Counted from the stretch's first letter, positions 10,122 to 19,640 are shown. The stretch: 64,000 nucleotides of DNA from Prosthecobacter sp. (GCA_019186985.1 JABARQ010000017.1:1-64000), one strand, 5' to 3'. Translations and numbers: made by a program. The notes: generated by a model not told the origin, from the letters alone.

Positions 10122-11185
10122 GGGCTGAGGATGCCTGGGGTGGAAGCCTCGCGCAAGCCCCGCAGGGCAAGGCTGAGGCGTGACAGGGTGGTTTCACGCA
10201 GGCGGGAGCCTGAGGAGCCGCTGCCGATCAGGAAGAAGCCGTCATCGCGTTCGAAGTAACCCGCGCCGACGCGGATGACGGATTTGACGATCATGTTGCG
10301 CAGCAGGTGGAGCCAGAAGCGACGAAGGTGCTCCTCCGGCAGGGGGCGCAGGCTTTCATAGCCCTCGAAGGCACGGTGAAGAAAGGCGGCGTCATGGAAG
10401 CAGGCGAGCAGAGACAGGTCATCCATGGGGTCGCCGCTGATGGCGTCATCGAAGTCGATGAAGGCGGCGATGTGATCCGGGTCGCCGAGGATGTTCCAGA
10501 GGGCGAGATCCTTGTGGACGAGGCAGCCCTGGGAGATGTTGAGCAGGGCCTCGTGGCCGGCGATTTCGCGGAGGATCTCGCCTCGTTGGTCAGGCGAGAG
10601 AAACCGGTGTTCGACCAGGAAGCCGAGGTGTTCGTCGAGCCGCAGGTGAAAGTAGTCCGCGTAGGCCGGGTGGAAGCCCCGCAGCCCGTCGTCCAGGATG
10701 CCGAAGCCCGGCGGGCGGATGGTCTGCCAGCGGGCCACCGAGGCACCGATGTCAAAGGCGATCGTCGAAGCATTCAGGAGACCCTGCTTGTGCCAGTGGT
10801 TGAGATCGGGGAAGGGGATGCGTTCCAGCGCCTGCCAGGCGAAGGGGACGCGGGAGCGGCCTGCATCGCAGGCGAAGACCTTCGGCGTGGGGACGCCTGT
10901 GGCGCGGACCAGGTCGAGAACCCGGGACTCGACGGCGAGGTGCGCGTCCTGCTCCGGGCCGTTTTCGACGCGGATGAACAGAGCAGCCTCCGCTGTGTTG
11001 GCAAAGTAAGTTAGGTGATTCCCCTGTCCGCGGGCGGGATGAAGGGTGGCACGGGCTCCGAGATGATCCTGGAGGGCCTGGTGAAGCTGCTCCTGCAATC
11101 CATGGGAGGGTTCATTCCGGGACCGGGTGCCGTGGAAGGCGGCGGGGCGGTCGCACTTCCAGTAATGGATGTCGCGGCGGCTCAT
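10118..11185 (-). CDS. APH-family phosphotransferase
   Basis: This 355-residue kinase-like protein has the aminoglycoside/choline phosphotransferase fold. The catalytic loop is LVHKDLALWN (HxDxxxxN) and the metal-binding segment is FIDFDDAISGDP. The N-terminal region (GNHLTYFANTAEAALFIRVE) fits the nucleotide-binding lobe. The start at 11185 lies 1 bp from the stop of the BASS transporter gene; the frame is open further upstream but that part is the shadow of the transporter gene. APH-fold enzymes phosphorylate small alcohols, sugars or antibiotics. Between a transporter and an aldolase, a metabolic role is more likely than resistance. Confidence 0.8.
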   Translation of the reverse strand: MSRRDIHYWKCDRPAAFHGTRSRNEPSHGLQEQLHQALQDHLGARATLHPARGQGNHLTYFANTAEAALFIRVENGPEQDAHLAVESRVLDLVRATGVPTPKVFACDAGRSRVPFAWQALERIPFPDLNHWHKQGLLNASTIAFDIGASVARWQTIRPPGFGILDDGLRGFHPAYADYFHLRLDEHLGFLVEHRFLSPDQRGEILREIAGHEALLNISQGCLVHKDLALWNILGDPDHIAAFIDFDDAISGDPMDDLSLLACFHDAAFLHRAFEGYESLRPLPEEHLRRFWLHLLRNMIVKSVIRVGAGYFERDDGFFLIGSGSSGSRLRETTLSRLSLALRGLREASTPGILSP

Positions 11186-11186
11186 G

Positions 11187-12149
11187 TCAGGCATCCGGCG
11201 TGCGGCGCTTCCACCAGGCGGCGAGCAGGCCGCCGATGACATTTTGCAGGACACCGCTGAAGACGCAGGCGGCGGCGGCCAGGGGCATGGCGGGGAAGTG
11301 TTCACGGGCCAGTGATGCCGCCATGCCGCCGTTCTGCATGCCCACCTCGATGCTGACCGTGCGGGCGACGGACTCAGGATAGCGCAGCAGCTTGGAGAGT
11401 GTGTAGCCGACGCCGAAGCCGAGCAGGTGGAGGAGGAAGGTGGCGATGGCGAGCCTGCCAAAATGGGTGGCGATGGCATCCGCGCTGGCGGCCACGATGC
11501 CGCCGCTGACCAGGGTGAAGGCGAGCACGGCGACGGTGGGGCCGCAGGCGCCGATCCTGTCGGCGGCTCGCGGCAGCTTCCAGCGGACGAGGACGCCGAG
11601 AACGACGGGTGCGACGGTGAGCTGAAGGGCGGAGAGGCAGAGGCCCCAGGCGTCGACGGGCACATATTTTCCCGCCAGGGCGCTGGTCCAGGTCGGTGTG
11701 AAAATGAAGGCGAGCAGCGTGGAGAAGAGTGTCAGGACCACGGAGAGCGCCACGTTGGCGCGGGCGAGGTAGCTGATCATGTTGGAGGCCATGCCGCCCG
11801 GGCAGCTTGCCACCAGGATCACGCCGACGGCGAGGCCGGGATCGAGGCCCAGCAGATGGGCGACCAGCCAGCCGGAGAGCGGCATGATGGTGTACTGCGC
11901 GATGAAGCCGAGCACCACGCTGCCGGGCATGCGCGCGATGGCCTTGAAGTCGTCCAGGCTGAGCGTCAGGCCCATGCCGAGCATGGAGGCGGCGAGCGAC
12001 CAGAAGATCCAGGGCTTGTCGAACCAGAGCATGGTCTGCGGCCTGCAGAAGGCGATGACGGCCAGGCCGAGGAGCCAGACGGGGTAGAGGTTGTTGAACC
12101 AGGTGAAGAAGCGCTGCATCGGCTGGGCGGTAAGGAGGAGGGTGATCAA
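11187..12149 (-). CDS. Bile acid:sodium symporter (BASS) family transporter
   Basis: This 320-residue membrane protein has about nine to ten predicted transmembrane segments. BASS motifs include SMLGMGLTLSLDDFKAIAR, GVILVASCPGGMASNMISYLA and VSIEVGMQNGGMAASLA near the C-terminus. The family takes up organic acids such as pyruvate, keto acids, pantoate or bile acids with sodium. It starts 48 bp after moaE and is followed after 1 bp by the phosphotransferase. An alternative ATG at 12119 would remove ten N-terminal residues. Confidence 0.87.
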   Translation of the reverse strand: MITLLLTAQPMQRFFTWFNNLYPVWLLGLAVIAFCRPQTMLWFDKPWIFWSLAASMLGMGLTLSLDDFKAIARMPGSVVLGFIAQYTIMPLSGWLVAHLLGLDPGLAVGVILVASCPGGMASNMISYLARANVALSVVLTLFSTLLAFIFTPTWTSALAGKYVPVDAWGLCLSALQLTVAPVVLGVLVRWKLPRAADRIGACGPTVAVLAFTLVSGGIVAASADAIATHFGRLAIATFLLHLLGFGVGYTLSKLLRYPESVARTVSIEVGMQNGGMAASLAREHFPAMPLAAAACVFSGVLQNVIGGLLAAWWKRRTPDA

Positions 12150-12197
12150 ACGCGGGCCATCGGTGCTTTTCCACGTCGGCGGGACATAAAGCCAAGG

Positions 12198-12596
12198 TTA
12201 TGTTAACCCATGGGCCTCCATGAAGACCGGGCGCTTCCAGACGGGCACGCGGGTCTTGACCTCCTTCAGGTACCACCGGCAGAGTTCGAAGGCCTCCGCG
12301 CTGTGTCTGGTGCGCACCCTGATGATGATGGAGGGTTGTTCGGCGGCGACGAATCCCAGGCGGTGCTGGATGAAGACTTCATGCGGCCCGTGTTCACGGC
12401 GTCCCTGCTCGACCAGGCTGGCGAGCATCTTCTCGGCCATCGGGGCATAGGCGCTGTAGTCGATGCCGGAGATCGGCCGGCCGTCCTCGATGCCGCGGAC
12501 GGTGCCGAGGAAACGCACCTCGGCGCCCTCGCCAGGGGCGAACGGAGGCGTTTCGGCAACGGGGATGGGATCGGTGGACAGCAGGAAGTCGGGCAC
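12198..12596 (-). CDS. moaE: Molybdopterin synthase catalytic subunit MoaE
   Basis: This 132-residue protein shows the MoaE signature: VRFLGTVRG, YSAYAPMAEKML, FIQHRLGFV, RTRHSAEAFELCRWYLKEVKTRVPVWK. The lysines near the C-terminus match the catalytic and sulfur-transfer lysines of the family. MoaE with MoaD converts precursor Z to molybdopterin. No moaD or other molybdenum cofactor gene is adjacent. It is the first gene of the minus-strand cluster with the transporter, phosphotransferase and aldolase, which may be only positional. Confidence 0.82.
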   Translation of the reverse strand: MPDFLLSTDPIPVAETPPFAPGEGAEVRFLGTVRGIEDGRPISGIDYSAYAPMAEKMLASLVEQGRREHGPHEVFIQHRLGFVAAEQPSIIIRVRTRHSAEAFELCRWYLKEVKTRVPVWKRPVFMEAHGLT

Positions 12597-12914
12597 GCCG
12601 GGATGGAAGCAAGAATCAGAGGTTCATCCAGCGCGGGATGAATTTCTCGGTGCACACGGCACGGCCTGTCCGGAATCCCCCGTCGCCGGATGGAAAAAGA
12701 GGACGGGCAGGGGATGGTGCGCCTGACTGGCCTGCGGACGCCATGTGGTGAATATCATTTAGTTAGGTGAGTGAAGGCCTTTTTCACGTGGGTCAGACAT
12801 GCATGCGGATGTGGCGGCTGGCATTGCCCGGAGGCCGGGTGTCAAAACCCCCTTGCAAGGCTATACGCGGGTCTGTGGCGGCGTGCGAACTATGCATGTC
12901 ACAAGACAAGAACC
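12597..12914. promoter_or_regulatory. Divergent intergenic region between moaE and the RND efflux operon
   Basis: About 318 bp separate two divergent transcription units, so both promoters should lie here. A 17-bp imperfect dyad, GTGAA-N7-TTCAC with AAGGCCTT inside, sits at 12771-12787. It is a candidate operator for the efflux operon, since no regulator gene is beside it. No coding capacity is convincing in this gap. Confidence 0.35.
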
Positions 12915-14033
12915 ATGATCCACAAGACCGACACAAACCTGACTATGATCCTGCTCGCCGGACTGCTTGCGGGTCCGTTTCTCACCTGCTGCCACAAGGC
13001 GGAGAGCCATGCGGAGGCCGAGGAGCATCACGAGGAGGGCAGGCTGATCGTGACACGTCCGATGAAGAAGGACGCCGTCGTCACCCGTGATTACGTCTGT
13101 CAGATCCGCTCCTGCCGGAACATTGAAATGCGGGCTCTGGAGCGTGGCTACCTGGAGTCCGTTCACGTCAAGGAGGGACAGCTGGTGAAGGCGGGCGAGC
13201 CGATGTTCAAGATCCTGCCGCTTGTGTATCAGGCCGAGCTGAAACGTGCGGAGGCCGAGGCGCAGGCCGCCCGTGTGGAGTATGAAAACACCAAGCGGCT
13301 GGCGGACAACAAGGTGGTCTCCGACACCGAGCTCGCGCTGTCGAAGGCCAAGCTGGAGAAGGCGCAGGCGGAGGTGAACCTTGCCCAGACGCATCTGGGT
13401 TTCACGGACATCAAGGCGCCGTTCCAGGGATTGATGGACCGGCTGCTCCTCCGGCAGGGAAGCCTGGTCGAGGAGGGCGACCTGCTCACCACCCTGTCCG
13501 ACAACAGCGAGATGTGGGTTTACTTCAACATGCCTGAGGCGGAGTACCTGGAGTATGCCTCGGAATCCAGGCCGGAGGACCAGAAGAAGGTCAGCCTGGT
13601 GATGGCCGACGGCAGGGTCTTCGGCCATGAGGGCCGGATCAACGTCATCGAGGCGGAGTTCAACAACGAGACCGGCACCATCCCGTTCCGCGCCGACTTT
13701 CCAAATCCTGAAGGCTTGCTGAGGCATGGCGAGACCGGCAACATCCGGATGAAGAAGACGGTCAAGGGCGCCGTGCTGATCCCGCAGAAGGCCACCTTTG
13801 AAATTCTCGACCACCACTACGTTTTTGTCGTGGGCAAGGACGGCGTCCTGACACAGCAGCGCGTGCACATCAGCGAGGAGCTGGAGGACCTGTTCGTCAT
13901 CAGCGGCGGGATCACGGAGAACGACAGGATCGTGCTTGAAGGAATCAGGCAGGCGAAGGCCGGCAGCAAGGCCGAGTATGAGCTTGAGGAGCCCGAGGAG
14001 GCCTTCAAGAAACTGAAGCTGCACGCGGAATAA
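12915..14033 (+). CDS. RND efflux periplasmic adaptor (membrane fusion protein)
   Basis: This 372-residue adaptor is probably a lipoprotein: an N-terminal hydrophobic segment ends at adjacent cysteines 25 and 26 (GPFLTCCHKAE). The core has the barrel/lipoyl half-motif GYLESVHVKEGQLVKAGEPMFKI, an alpha-hairpin with heptads (AEAQAARVEYENTKRL...LEKAQAEVNLAQ), then the second lipoyl half LGFTDIKAPFQG and a beta-barrel. It links the inner-membrane pump to the outer-membrane channel encoded next. A run of His/Glu (HAEAEEHHEEG) follows the lipobox and could be a flexible or metal-binding linker. The ATG at 12915 is chosen over upstream starts because it precedes the leader directly. Confidence 0.88.
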   Translation: MIHKTDTNLTMILLAGLLAGPFLTCCHKAESHAEAEEHHEEGRLIVTRPMKKDAVVTRDYVCQIRSCRNIEMRALERGYLESVHVKEGQLVKAGEPMFKILPLVYQAELKRAEAEAQAARVEYENTKRLADNKVVSDTELALSKAKLEKAQAEVNLAQTHLGFTDIKAPFQGLMDRLLLRQGSLVEEGDLLTTLSDNSEMWVYFNMPEAEYLEYASESRPEDQKKVSLVMADGRVFGHEGRINVIEAEFNNETGTIPFRADFPNPEGLLRHGETGNIRMKKTVKGAVLIPQKATFEILDHHYVFVVGKDGVLTQQRVHISEELEDLFVISGGITENDRIVLEGIRQAKAGSKAEYELEEPEEAFKKLKLHAE

Positions 14034-14052
14034 CCCGGAGGAGGCCAAACCC

Positions 14053-17000
14053 ATGTTCACCAAGATTCTGCACAGGCCCGCGCTGGCCATTGTGATCTCC
14101 CTGATCATCCTGTTTCTCGGGGGGCTATCCATTGTCACCCTGCCCATCTCCCAGTTCCCGGACGTCGCGCCGGTTGTGGTGATGGTCACCCTCGACTACC
14201 CGGGCGCGAGCGCCAAGGTGCTCGAGGAGTCCTGCCTCATCCCGCTGGAGCGCTCGATCAACGGCGTGCCCAACATGAAATACATGACCTCCGACGCCAC
14301 GAGCGCCGGCGAGGCGACGATCCAGGTGATCTTCCACATGGGAACTGATCCGAACCAGGCGACGGTGAACGTGATGAACCGGGTGAACCAGGTGATGAGC
14401 CGCCTGCCTCCGCTCGTCCAGCGCGAGGGCGTCATCGTCAACAACCTGACGCCTAACATGCTGATGTACGTGAACCTGTACAGCACGGACAAAAACGCGG
14501 ACATGCAGTTCCTGTTCAACTACGGCTACATCAACCTGATCCCGGAGCTGAGCCGCATCCGCGGCGTGGGCTCCGCGAAGATCCTCGGCACGCGCCAGTA
14601 TGCGATGCGCGTGTGGCTGAAGCCCGACCGCATGAGGGCCTACAACATCTCGACGGAGCAGGTCATGAAGGCGCTGGCCGAGCAGAGCGTGATCGGGTCG
14701 CCGGGGCGCATCGGCCGCGCGGACAGCAAGGACTCGCAGTCGCTCGAGTACGTGCTCACCTATGTCGGGCGCTACAACGAGGTGGACCAGTATAAGGACG
14801 TCATCCTGAAGGCCACGGAGAAGGGCGAGCTGCTGCGTCTGAAGGACGTGGCCACCGTGGAACTCGGCAGCGAGTTTTACGACCTTTATTCCGACCTCGA
14901 CGGCCATCCCTCCGCCGCCATCGTGATCAAGCAGAGCTACGGCAGCAACGCCCACGAGGTCATCAAGGAGATCAAGGCCAAGCTGGCCGAGTTCAAGGAG
15001 AAGTCGTTCCCGGCCGGCATGGACTACAAGATCAGCTATGACGTCTCCAGCTTCCTGGACGCCTCGATCGAAAAGGTGCTGCACACGCTGCTGGAGGCCT
15101 TCGTCCTCGTCGCGCTCGTGGTGTTCATCTTCCTGGGGGACTGGCGTTCGACGCTGATCCCGACCCTGGCGGTGCCGGTGTCGCTGATCGGCGCCTTCTT
15201 CCTCATGCAGATGTTCGGGGTGACCATCAACCTGATCACCCTGTTCGCCCTGGTGCTGGCGATCGGCATCGTGGTGGACGACCCCATCGTCGTGGTGGAG
15301 GCCGTGCATGCGAAGATGCACGGCACGACGCTGACCCCTTACAAGGCGACGCAGCAGGTCCTGCACGAGATCTCGGGTGCGGTGATCGCCATCACGCTGG
15401 TGATGACGGCGGTGTTCGTGCCGGTGACCTTCATGACCGGGCCGGTGGGTGTGTTTTACCGGCAGTTTTCCATCACCATGGCGGTGGCGATCATCCTTTC
15501 GGGCGTCATGGCCCTGACACTGACGCCGGTGCTGTGCGCGATGATCCTGCGCAGGACGGACCATCACCATGCGCCACGCGGGCCGGTTGCCTGGCTGCTG
15601 GGCCTCTTCAACAAGGTGTTCGACCGGGTGACGGGCGTTTATGCAGGGCTGCTGCGCCGGATTGTGCACCGCTGGGGGCTGACCTTTGCGGCGCTGGCCC
15701 TGGCCGGGGCGGCGATCTACCACATCAACAAGGACCTGCCCGCCGGTTTCATCCCGGCGGAGGACCAGGGAATGATCTATGCCATCATCCAGACTCCGCC
15801 CGGGTCGACACTTGAGCGCACGTATGCAAAATCCACGGAGCTTCAGCATGTCGCCAGAGGTGTTGAGGGCGTTGAGTCCGTGTCATCCCTGGCCGGCTAC
15901 GAGGTGCTGACCGAGGGGCGTGGTTCCAACGCGGGCACCTGCCTGATCAATCTGAAGCCCTGGTCCGAGCGCAAGATGACCGCGCCGCAGATCATCGCGG
16001 AGCTTGAAAAGCGCTGCCGGGAGATCGCCGGGGCGACCCTTGAGTTCTATGAGCCGCCGGCGGTTCCGGGCTACGGCGCCGCAGGCGGCTTCTCGCTGCG
16101 GCTTCTCGACAAGACCAACACGGGCGACTACGACCGCCTGCAGGTCGTGAACAACGAGTTCATGGAGGCGCTGCACAAGCGCAAGGAACTGCGCGGCCTG
16201 TTCACCTTCTTCAGCGCGAACTACCCGCAGCATGAGCTGGTCATCGACAACAAGGTGGCGATGCAGAAGGGGGTCTCGATCGGCAAGGCGATGGAGAACC
16301 TGTCCATCCTCATCGGCAGCACCTATGAGCAGGGGTTCATCAAGTTCGGCCAGTTCTTCAAGCTCTACGTCCAGGCGGACCCGAAGTACCGAAGGCTGCC
16401 GAAGGACCTCAAGGACCTGTATGTGGCGAACGAAAAGGGTGAAATGGTGCCTTATTCAGCCTTCATGACGCTGAGGCCCAAGCAGGGGCTGAACGAGATC
16501 ACGCGCTACAACGCCTACCCGGCCCCGTCCATCCAGGGCGCGCCGGCGGAGGGATACAGCAGCGGCGACGCCATCAAGGCCATCCAGGAGGTGGCCGCGA
16601 AGACCCTGCCGCGTGGTTATGACATCGGCTGGGCCGGGCTTTCCTTTGACGAGGCTGGCCGCGGCAACGAGGCGCTGTACATCTTCATCATCGTGCTGAT
16701 GTTCGTCTATCTGGTGCTGGTCGGCCAGTATGAGAGCTTCATGCTGCCGCTGGCCGTGATCCTGTCGTTGCCGATTGGCGTGATGGGCTCGTTCCTGCTG
16801 CTGAAGAGCATGGGCCTTGACAATGACATCTACGCCCAGGTCGGCCTGATCATGCTGGTGGGCCTGCTTGGCAAGAACGCCATCCTGATTGTCGAGTTCG
16901 CCACCCAGCGGCATCATGAGGGGCTGGGCGTCCTTGAGGCCGCGATTGAAGGGGCCAGAGTTCGCTTCAGGCCGATCCTGATGACCTCGTTCGCCTTCAT

Positions 17001-17217
17001 CGCCGGCATGGTGCCGCTGCTTCGGGCCAGCGGGGCCGGTGCGATCGCCAACAAGACCATCGGCGCGTCCGCGGCCGGAGGCATGCTCCTTGGAACCGTG
17101 ATGGGGCTGCTCGTGGTGCCCGGGCTTTATTACATCTTCGCCAAGCTTTCGGACCGCGGGAAGCTGCTGCCTGACGAGCATGACAGGCCGTTGAGCGAAC
17201 TCGGCGAGTATGACTGA
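14053..17217 (+). CDS. RND multidrug efflux permease (HAE1/AcrB type)
   Basis: This 1054-residue, twelve-segment proton-driven pump matches AcrB/MexB in length and order. Visible features are TLPISQFPDVAPVVVMVTLDYPGASA at the N-terminus, the paired proton-relay aspartates D409 and D410 in VVDDPIVVVEAV, and the C-terminal GQYESFMLPLAVILSLPIGVMG and GKNAILIVEFA. Two large periplasmic loops follow TM1 and TM7. An unusual point is proline 411 directly after the DD pair, where AcrB-type pumps have alanine. The gene lies 19 bp after the adaptor and 21 bp before the channel gene. Confidence 0.93.
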   Translation: MFTKILHRPALAIVISLIILFLGGLSIVTLPISQFPDVAPVVVMVTLDYPGASAKVLEESCLIPLERSINGVPNMKYMTSDATSAGEATIQVIFHMGTDPNQATVNVMNRVNQVMSRLPPLVQREGVIVNNLTPNMLMYVNLYSTDKNADMQFLFNYGYINLIPELSRIRGVGSAKILGTRQYAMRVWLKPDRMRAYNISTEQVMKALAEQSVIGSPGRIGRADSKDSQSLEYVLTYVGRYNEVDQYKDVILKATEKGELLRLKDVATVELGSEFYDLYSDLDGHPSAAIVIKQSYGSNAHEVIKEIKAKLAEFKEKSFPAGMDYKISYDVSSFLDASIEKVLHTLLEAFVLVALVVFIFLGDWRSTLIPTLAVPVSLIGAFFLMQMFGVTINLITLFALVLAIGIVVDDPIVVVEAVHAKMHGTTLTPYKATQQVLHEISGAVIAITLVMTAVFVPVTFMTGPVGVFYRQFSITMAVAIILSGVMALTLTPVLCAMILRRTDHHHAPRGPVAWLLGLFNKVFDRVTGVYAGLLRRIVHRWGLTFAALALAGAAIYHINKDLPAGFIPAEDQGMIYAIIQTPPGSTLERTYAKSTELQHVARGVEGVESVSSLAGYEVLTEGRGSNAGTCLINLKPWSERKMTAPQIIAELEKRCREIAGATLEFYEPPAVPGYGAAGGFSLRLLDKTNTGDYDRLQVVNNEFMEALHKRKELRGLFTFFSANYPQHELVIDNKVAMQKGVSIGKAMENLSILIGSTYEQGFIKFGQFFKLYVQADPKYRRLPKDLKDLYVANEKGEMVPYSAFMTLRPKQGLNEITRYNAYPAPSIQGAPAEGYSSGDAIKAIQEVAAKTLPRGYDIGWAGLSFDEAGRGNEALYIFIIVLMFVYLVLVGQYESFMLPLAVILSLPIGVMGSFLLLKSMGLDNDIYAQVGLIMLVGLLGKNAILIVEFATQRHHEGLGVLEAAIEGARVRFRPILMTSFAFIAGMVPLLRASGAGAIANKTIGASAAGGMLLGTVMGLLVVPGLYYIFAKLSDRGKLLPDEHDRPLSELGEYD

Positions 17218-17238
17218 AACTCAAACACGACCACGATC

Positions 17239-18705
17239 ATGAAACCTTTGATGAAGACCTTTTCCTGCCTGGGCGCCGCCGGCTTTTTTCTGCTGCTGCA
17301 GGGATGCGCCTCCCTGCGCCGGGAGCCGCTGCCCTCCAGCGAGCCGCCCCTGCCTGCGGGCTACCCGTCGTCCGGCGCTTCGTCCGGCGGCGCCCTGGCC
17401 GGGTGGCGTGAGTATTACAAGGATCCCGACCTTGTCTCCCTCATCAGCACCGCCCTCGACAACAACCAGGAGCTGAGCATCCTGATGCAGGAGATCGCCG
17501 TCTCCAAAAGCGAGGTGAAGGCCCGCAAGGGGGCGATCTTTCCCTTCTTGACGCTGGGTGGAGGCGCCGGACTCGACAAGGTTGGCCGGTTCACCCGTGA
17601 TGGAGCCGTGGAGGAGAACCGGGCCAATGAGATCAAGGACGGCAGGGCGATTCCCTCACCGACGCCGAACTTCGGGTTTTCCGCCGACTTTGACTGGGAG
17701 GTGGACATCTGGAGGAAGCTGCGCAACGAGCGTGACGCGGCCATCAAGCGTTATCTTGCCACGCAGGAGGGCCGGAACTTCATGGTCACGCACATCGTGT
17801 CCGAGATCGCCGGTTCCTACTATGAGCTGATGGCGCTGGACAACCAGCTTTCCATCCTCAAGCGCACCATTGAGATTCAGCAGAACGCGCTGAAGGCCGT
17901 GAAGCTGCAGAAGTCCGCTGCAAAGGTGACTGAGCTGGCGGTGAGGCGTTTTGAGGCGGAGGTGCTCAAAAATCAGAGCCGCCAGTTCGCCATCCAGCAG
18001 CAGATCACGGAGACGGAGAACCGCCTCAACTACCTGGCGGGTCGTTATCCCCAGCCGGTCCGGCGAAATTCGGTGGGCTTCGACAAGCAGATGCTTCCCG
18101 CGATTCAGGCGGGGCTGCCTGCGCAGCTTCTGCGGAACAGGCCGGATGTTCGGCAGGCCGAGATGGAGATGGCTGCGTCGGGCCTTGAGATGAAGGCAGC
18201 GGCCGCGCGTTTTTATCCGTCGTTGAACATCTCCGCCGCCCTGGGGCTGCAGTCCTTCACGCTGTCCTCCATGTTCCGCACTCCGGAATCGATGATCTAC
18301 GGGGTGGCTGCGAACATGGCGGCGCCGTTGATCAACCGAAGCGCGATCCAGGCAGCCTACAACGGGGCCAGCGCGCGCCAGGTGGCCGCCATCTACAAGT
18401 ATCAGCAGACCGTGTTGAAGGCCTACGTCGAGGTGGTCAACCAGCTTGCCCTGATCCGCAACCTGGGGCAGGGCTATGAATACAAGAGCCGCCAGGTGCA
18501 GGCGATGGCGGACTCCATCACGCTGGCGGGCCAGCTGTTCAACTCAGCGCGGGCGGACTACACCGAAGTGCTGTTCACGCAGCGTGACGCCCTGGAGTCA
18601 CGAGTGGACCTGATCGAAATGAAGCAGCAGCAGCTCAGCGCCTATGTGAAGGCCTACAAGGCCCTTGGTGGCGGCTCATCCGCCACGCTGGCGGGTTTGC
18701 CATGA
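17239..18705 (+). CDS. Outer-membrane efflux lipoprotein (NodT/OprM type)
   Basis: This 488-residue TolC-like channel is made as a lipoprotein: the leader ends in LLLQGCAS with the lipidated cysteine at position 23. Two repeated OEP halves follow, each with long amphipathic helices (YYKDPDLVSLISTALDNNQEL early; QAYRKY-type packing around LRNRPDVRQAEMEMAAS and YKSRQVQAM later). It completes the tripartite pump and exports substrates across the outer membrane. The 3' end is 12 bp from the convergent LysR gene. Confidence 0.9.
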   Translation: MKPLMKTFSCLGAAGFFLLLQGCASLRREPLPSSEPPLPAGYPSSGASSGGALAGWREYYKDPDLVSLISTALDNNQELSILMQEIAVSKSEVKARKGAIFPFLTLGGGAGLDKVGRFTRDGAVEENRANEIKDGRAIPSPTPNFGFSADFDWEVDIWRKLRNERDAAIKRYLATQEGRNFMVTHIVSEIAGSYYELMALDNQLSILKRTIEIQQNALKAVKLQKSAAKVTELAVRRFEAEVLKNQSRQFAIQQQITETENRLNYLAGRYPQPVRRNSVGFDKQMLPAIQAGLPAQLLRNRPDVRQAEMEMAASGLEMKAAAARFYPSLNISAALGLQSFTLSSMFRTPESMIYGVAANMAAPLINRSAIQAAYNGASARQVAAIYKYQQTVLKAYVEVVNQLALIRNLGQGYEYKSRQVQAMADSITLAGQLFNSARADYTEVLFTQRDALESRVDLIEMKQQQLSAYVKAYKALGGGSSATLAGLP

Positions 18706-18717
18706 GCAAGAGGGAGG

Positions 18718-19617
18718 TCATGGCTTTGATCCAGCCAGCCGGCCCCGGGCCTGCATGAGTTCACGCAACAAGGGGTTCGGAAACCGTCGGCTTTGAGTGA
18801 TGGCATAAAAGGACTCCTTGATCTCCGGGAAGCGATGGCGTTCGACCAGTTGTCCACCCTCGAGTTCATCTCGGACGACCACGGGTGGCACGAGCGTGAC
18901 GCCGTCGGTCTCCCTGGCCATGAGGCGGAGCATGGCCATGTCGTCAACTTCCGCGGCGATGACGGGACGGATGCCGCTAAGGTCCATGAGCAGGTCGAAG
19001 GCCGTCCGGATGCTGCTTTCGAGGCTTGGCAGAACCACGGGAGTCGTCCGCAGGTCCTCCGGGAATCGGAAGGGCTTCAATCCGCGCCTCCGTCGGCCGA
19101 CCAGGCTGACAGGCTGCTCGTCCAGAAGATGGCAGTGCCAGCCGCTCTCGGCATCCCTCTTCATGGCGGTGTTGGAGAGGACCACGTCGAGGGTGTGTGC
19201 ATGCAGCCTGGCCAGCAGCTCACGGATAGAGCCGGAGTGGACGATCAGCTCGACATCCTCCCTGGTGGTGAGAGGCCTGAGGAAGCTCATCTGGAAGTTG
19301 CGAGAGAGGTTGGACGTGGCGCCCACGCGCAGCAGGCTGCGGCTTCTTGAGGTGCGATGGCGCAGCAGGTCCACCAGCTCCTCGCCGCTGCGGAAGATGG
19401 AGTCCGCGTATTCCAGGGCGATGCGCCCGGCCTCGGTGAGCACGAGCGACTTGCTGCGTCGCTCAAAAAGCGGATGGCCGAGGCTGGACTCCAGCGTCCT
19501 GAGCTGGACGCTGAGGGCAGACTGGGAGAGCTTCAGGTGCCTGGCGGCGCGGGTCAGGCTGCCCTCATGGGCGATGGCTCGGAAATAGCGCAGGTGGTGG
19601 TAGTTGAGGAAGGACAT
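18718..19617 (-). CDS. LysR family regulator, divergent from dabB
   Basis: This 299-residue LysR-type protein has an N-terminal winged helix (LNYHHLRYFRAIAHEGSLTRAARHLKLSQSALSVQLRTLE) and a C-terminal two-lobed ligand-binding domain. The N-terminus resembles NhaR, the sodium/pH-responsive LysR regulator. It is divergent from dabB, with 97 bp between the starts, and an LTTR-type dyad lies directly in front of its own start. The likely role is control of the dab operon in response to low CO2, pH or ions. That is inference from position. Confidence 0.85.
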   Translation of the reverse strand: MSFLNYHHLRYFRAIAHEGSLTRAARHLKLSQSALSVQLRTLESSLGHPLFERRSKSLVLTEAGRIALEYADSIFRSGEELVDLLRHRTSRSRSLLRVGATSNLSRNFQMSFLRPLTTREDVELIVHSGSIRELLARLHAHTLDVVLSNTAMKRDAESGWHCHLLDEQPVSLVGRRRRGLKPFRFPEDLRTTPVVLPSLESSIRTAFDLLMDLSGIRPVIAAEVDDMAMLRLMARETDGVTLVPPVVVRDELEGGQLVERHRFPEIKESFYAITQSRRFPNPLLRELMQARGRLAGSKP

Positions 19618-19623
19618 GTGATG

Positions 19624-19640
19624 GTTCTATCAAACAGAAC
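19624..19640. promoter_or_regulatory. Candidate LysR box (GTTCT-N7-AGAAC)
   Basis: A 17-bp interrupted dyad with perfect 5-bp arms contains the T-N11-A spacing expected of LysR-type binding sites. It starts 7 bp upstream of the regulator's own start and about 75 bp upstream of dabB. This suits autorepression and activation of the divergent operon. Confidence 0.5.

Noticed and set aside
10118..11185. Antibiotic resistance role for the APH-family protein
   Set aside because: The operon context with a transporter and an aldolase favours a metabolic substrate; no resistance gene context is visible.
11186..11665. N-terminal extension of the phosphotransferase frame
   Set aside because: The extension is a proline/serine-rich shadow of the BASS transporter gene; the real start at 11185 follows that gene by 1 bp.
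14125..15849. 574-residue minus-strand frame opposite the RND pump gene
   Set aside because: It is a histidine/arginine/aspartate-rich shadow of the pump gene with no domain signature.
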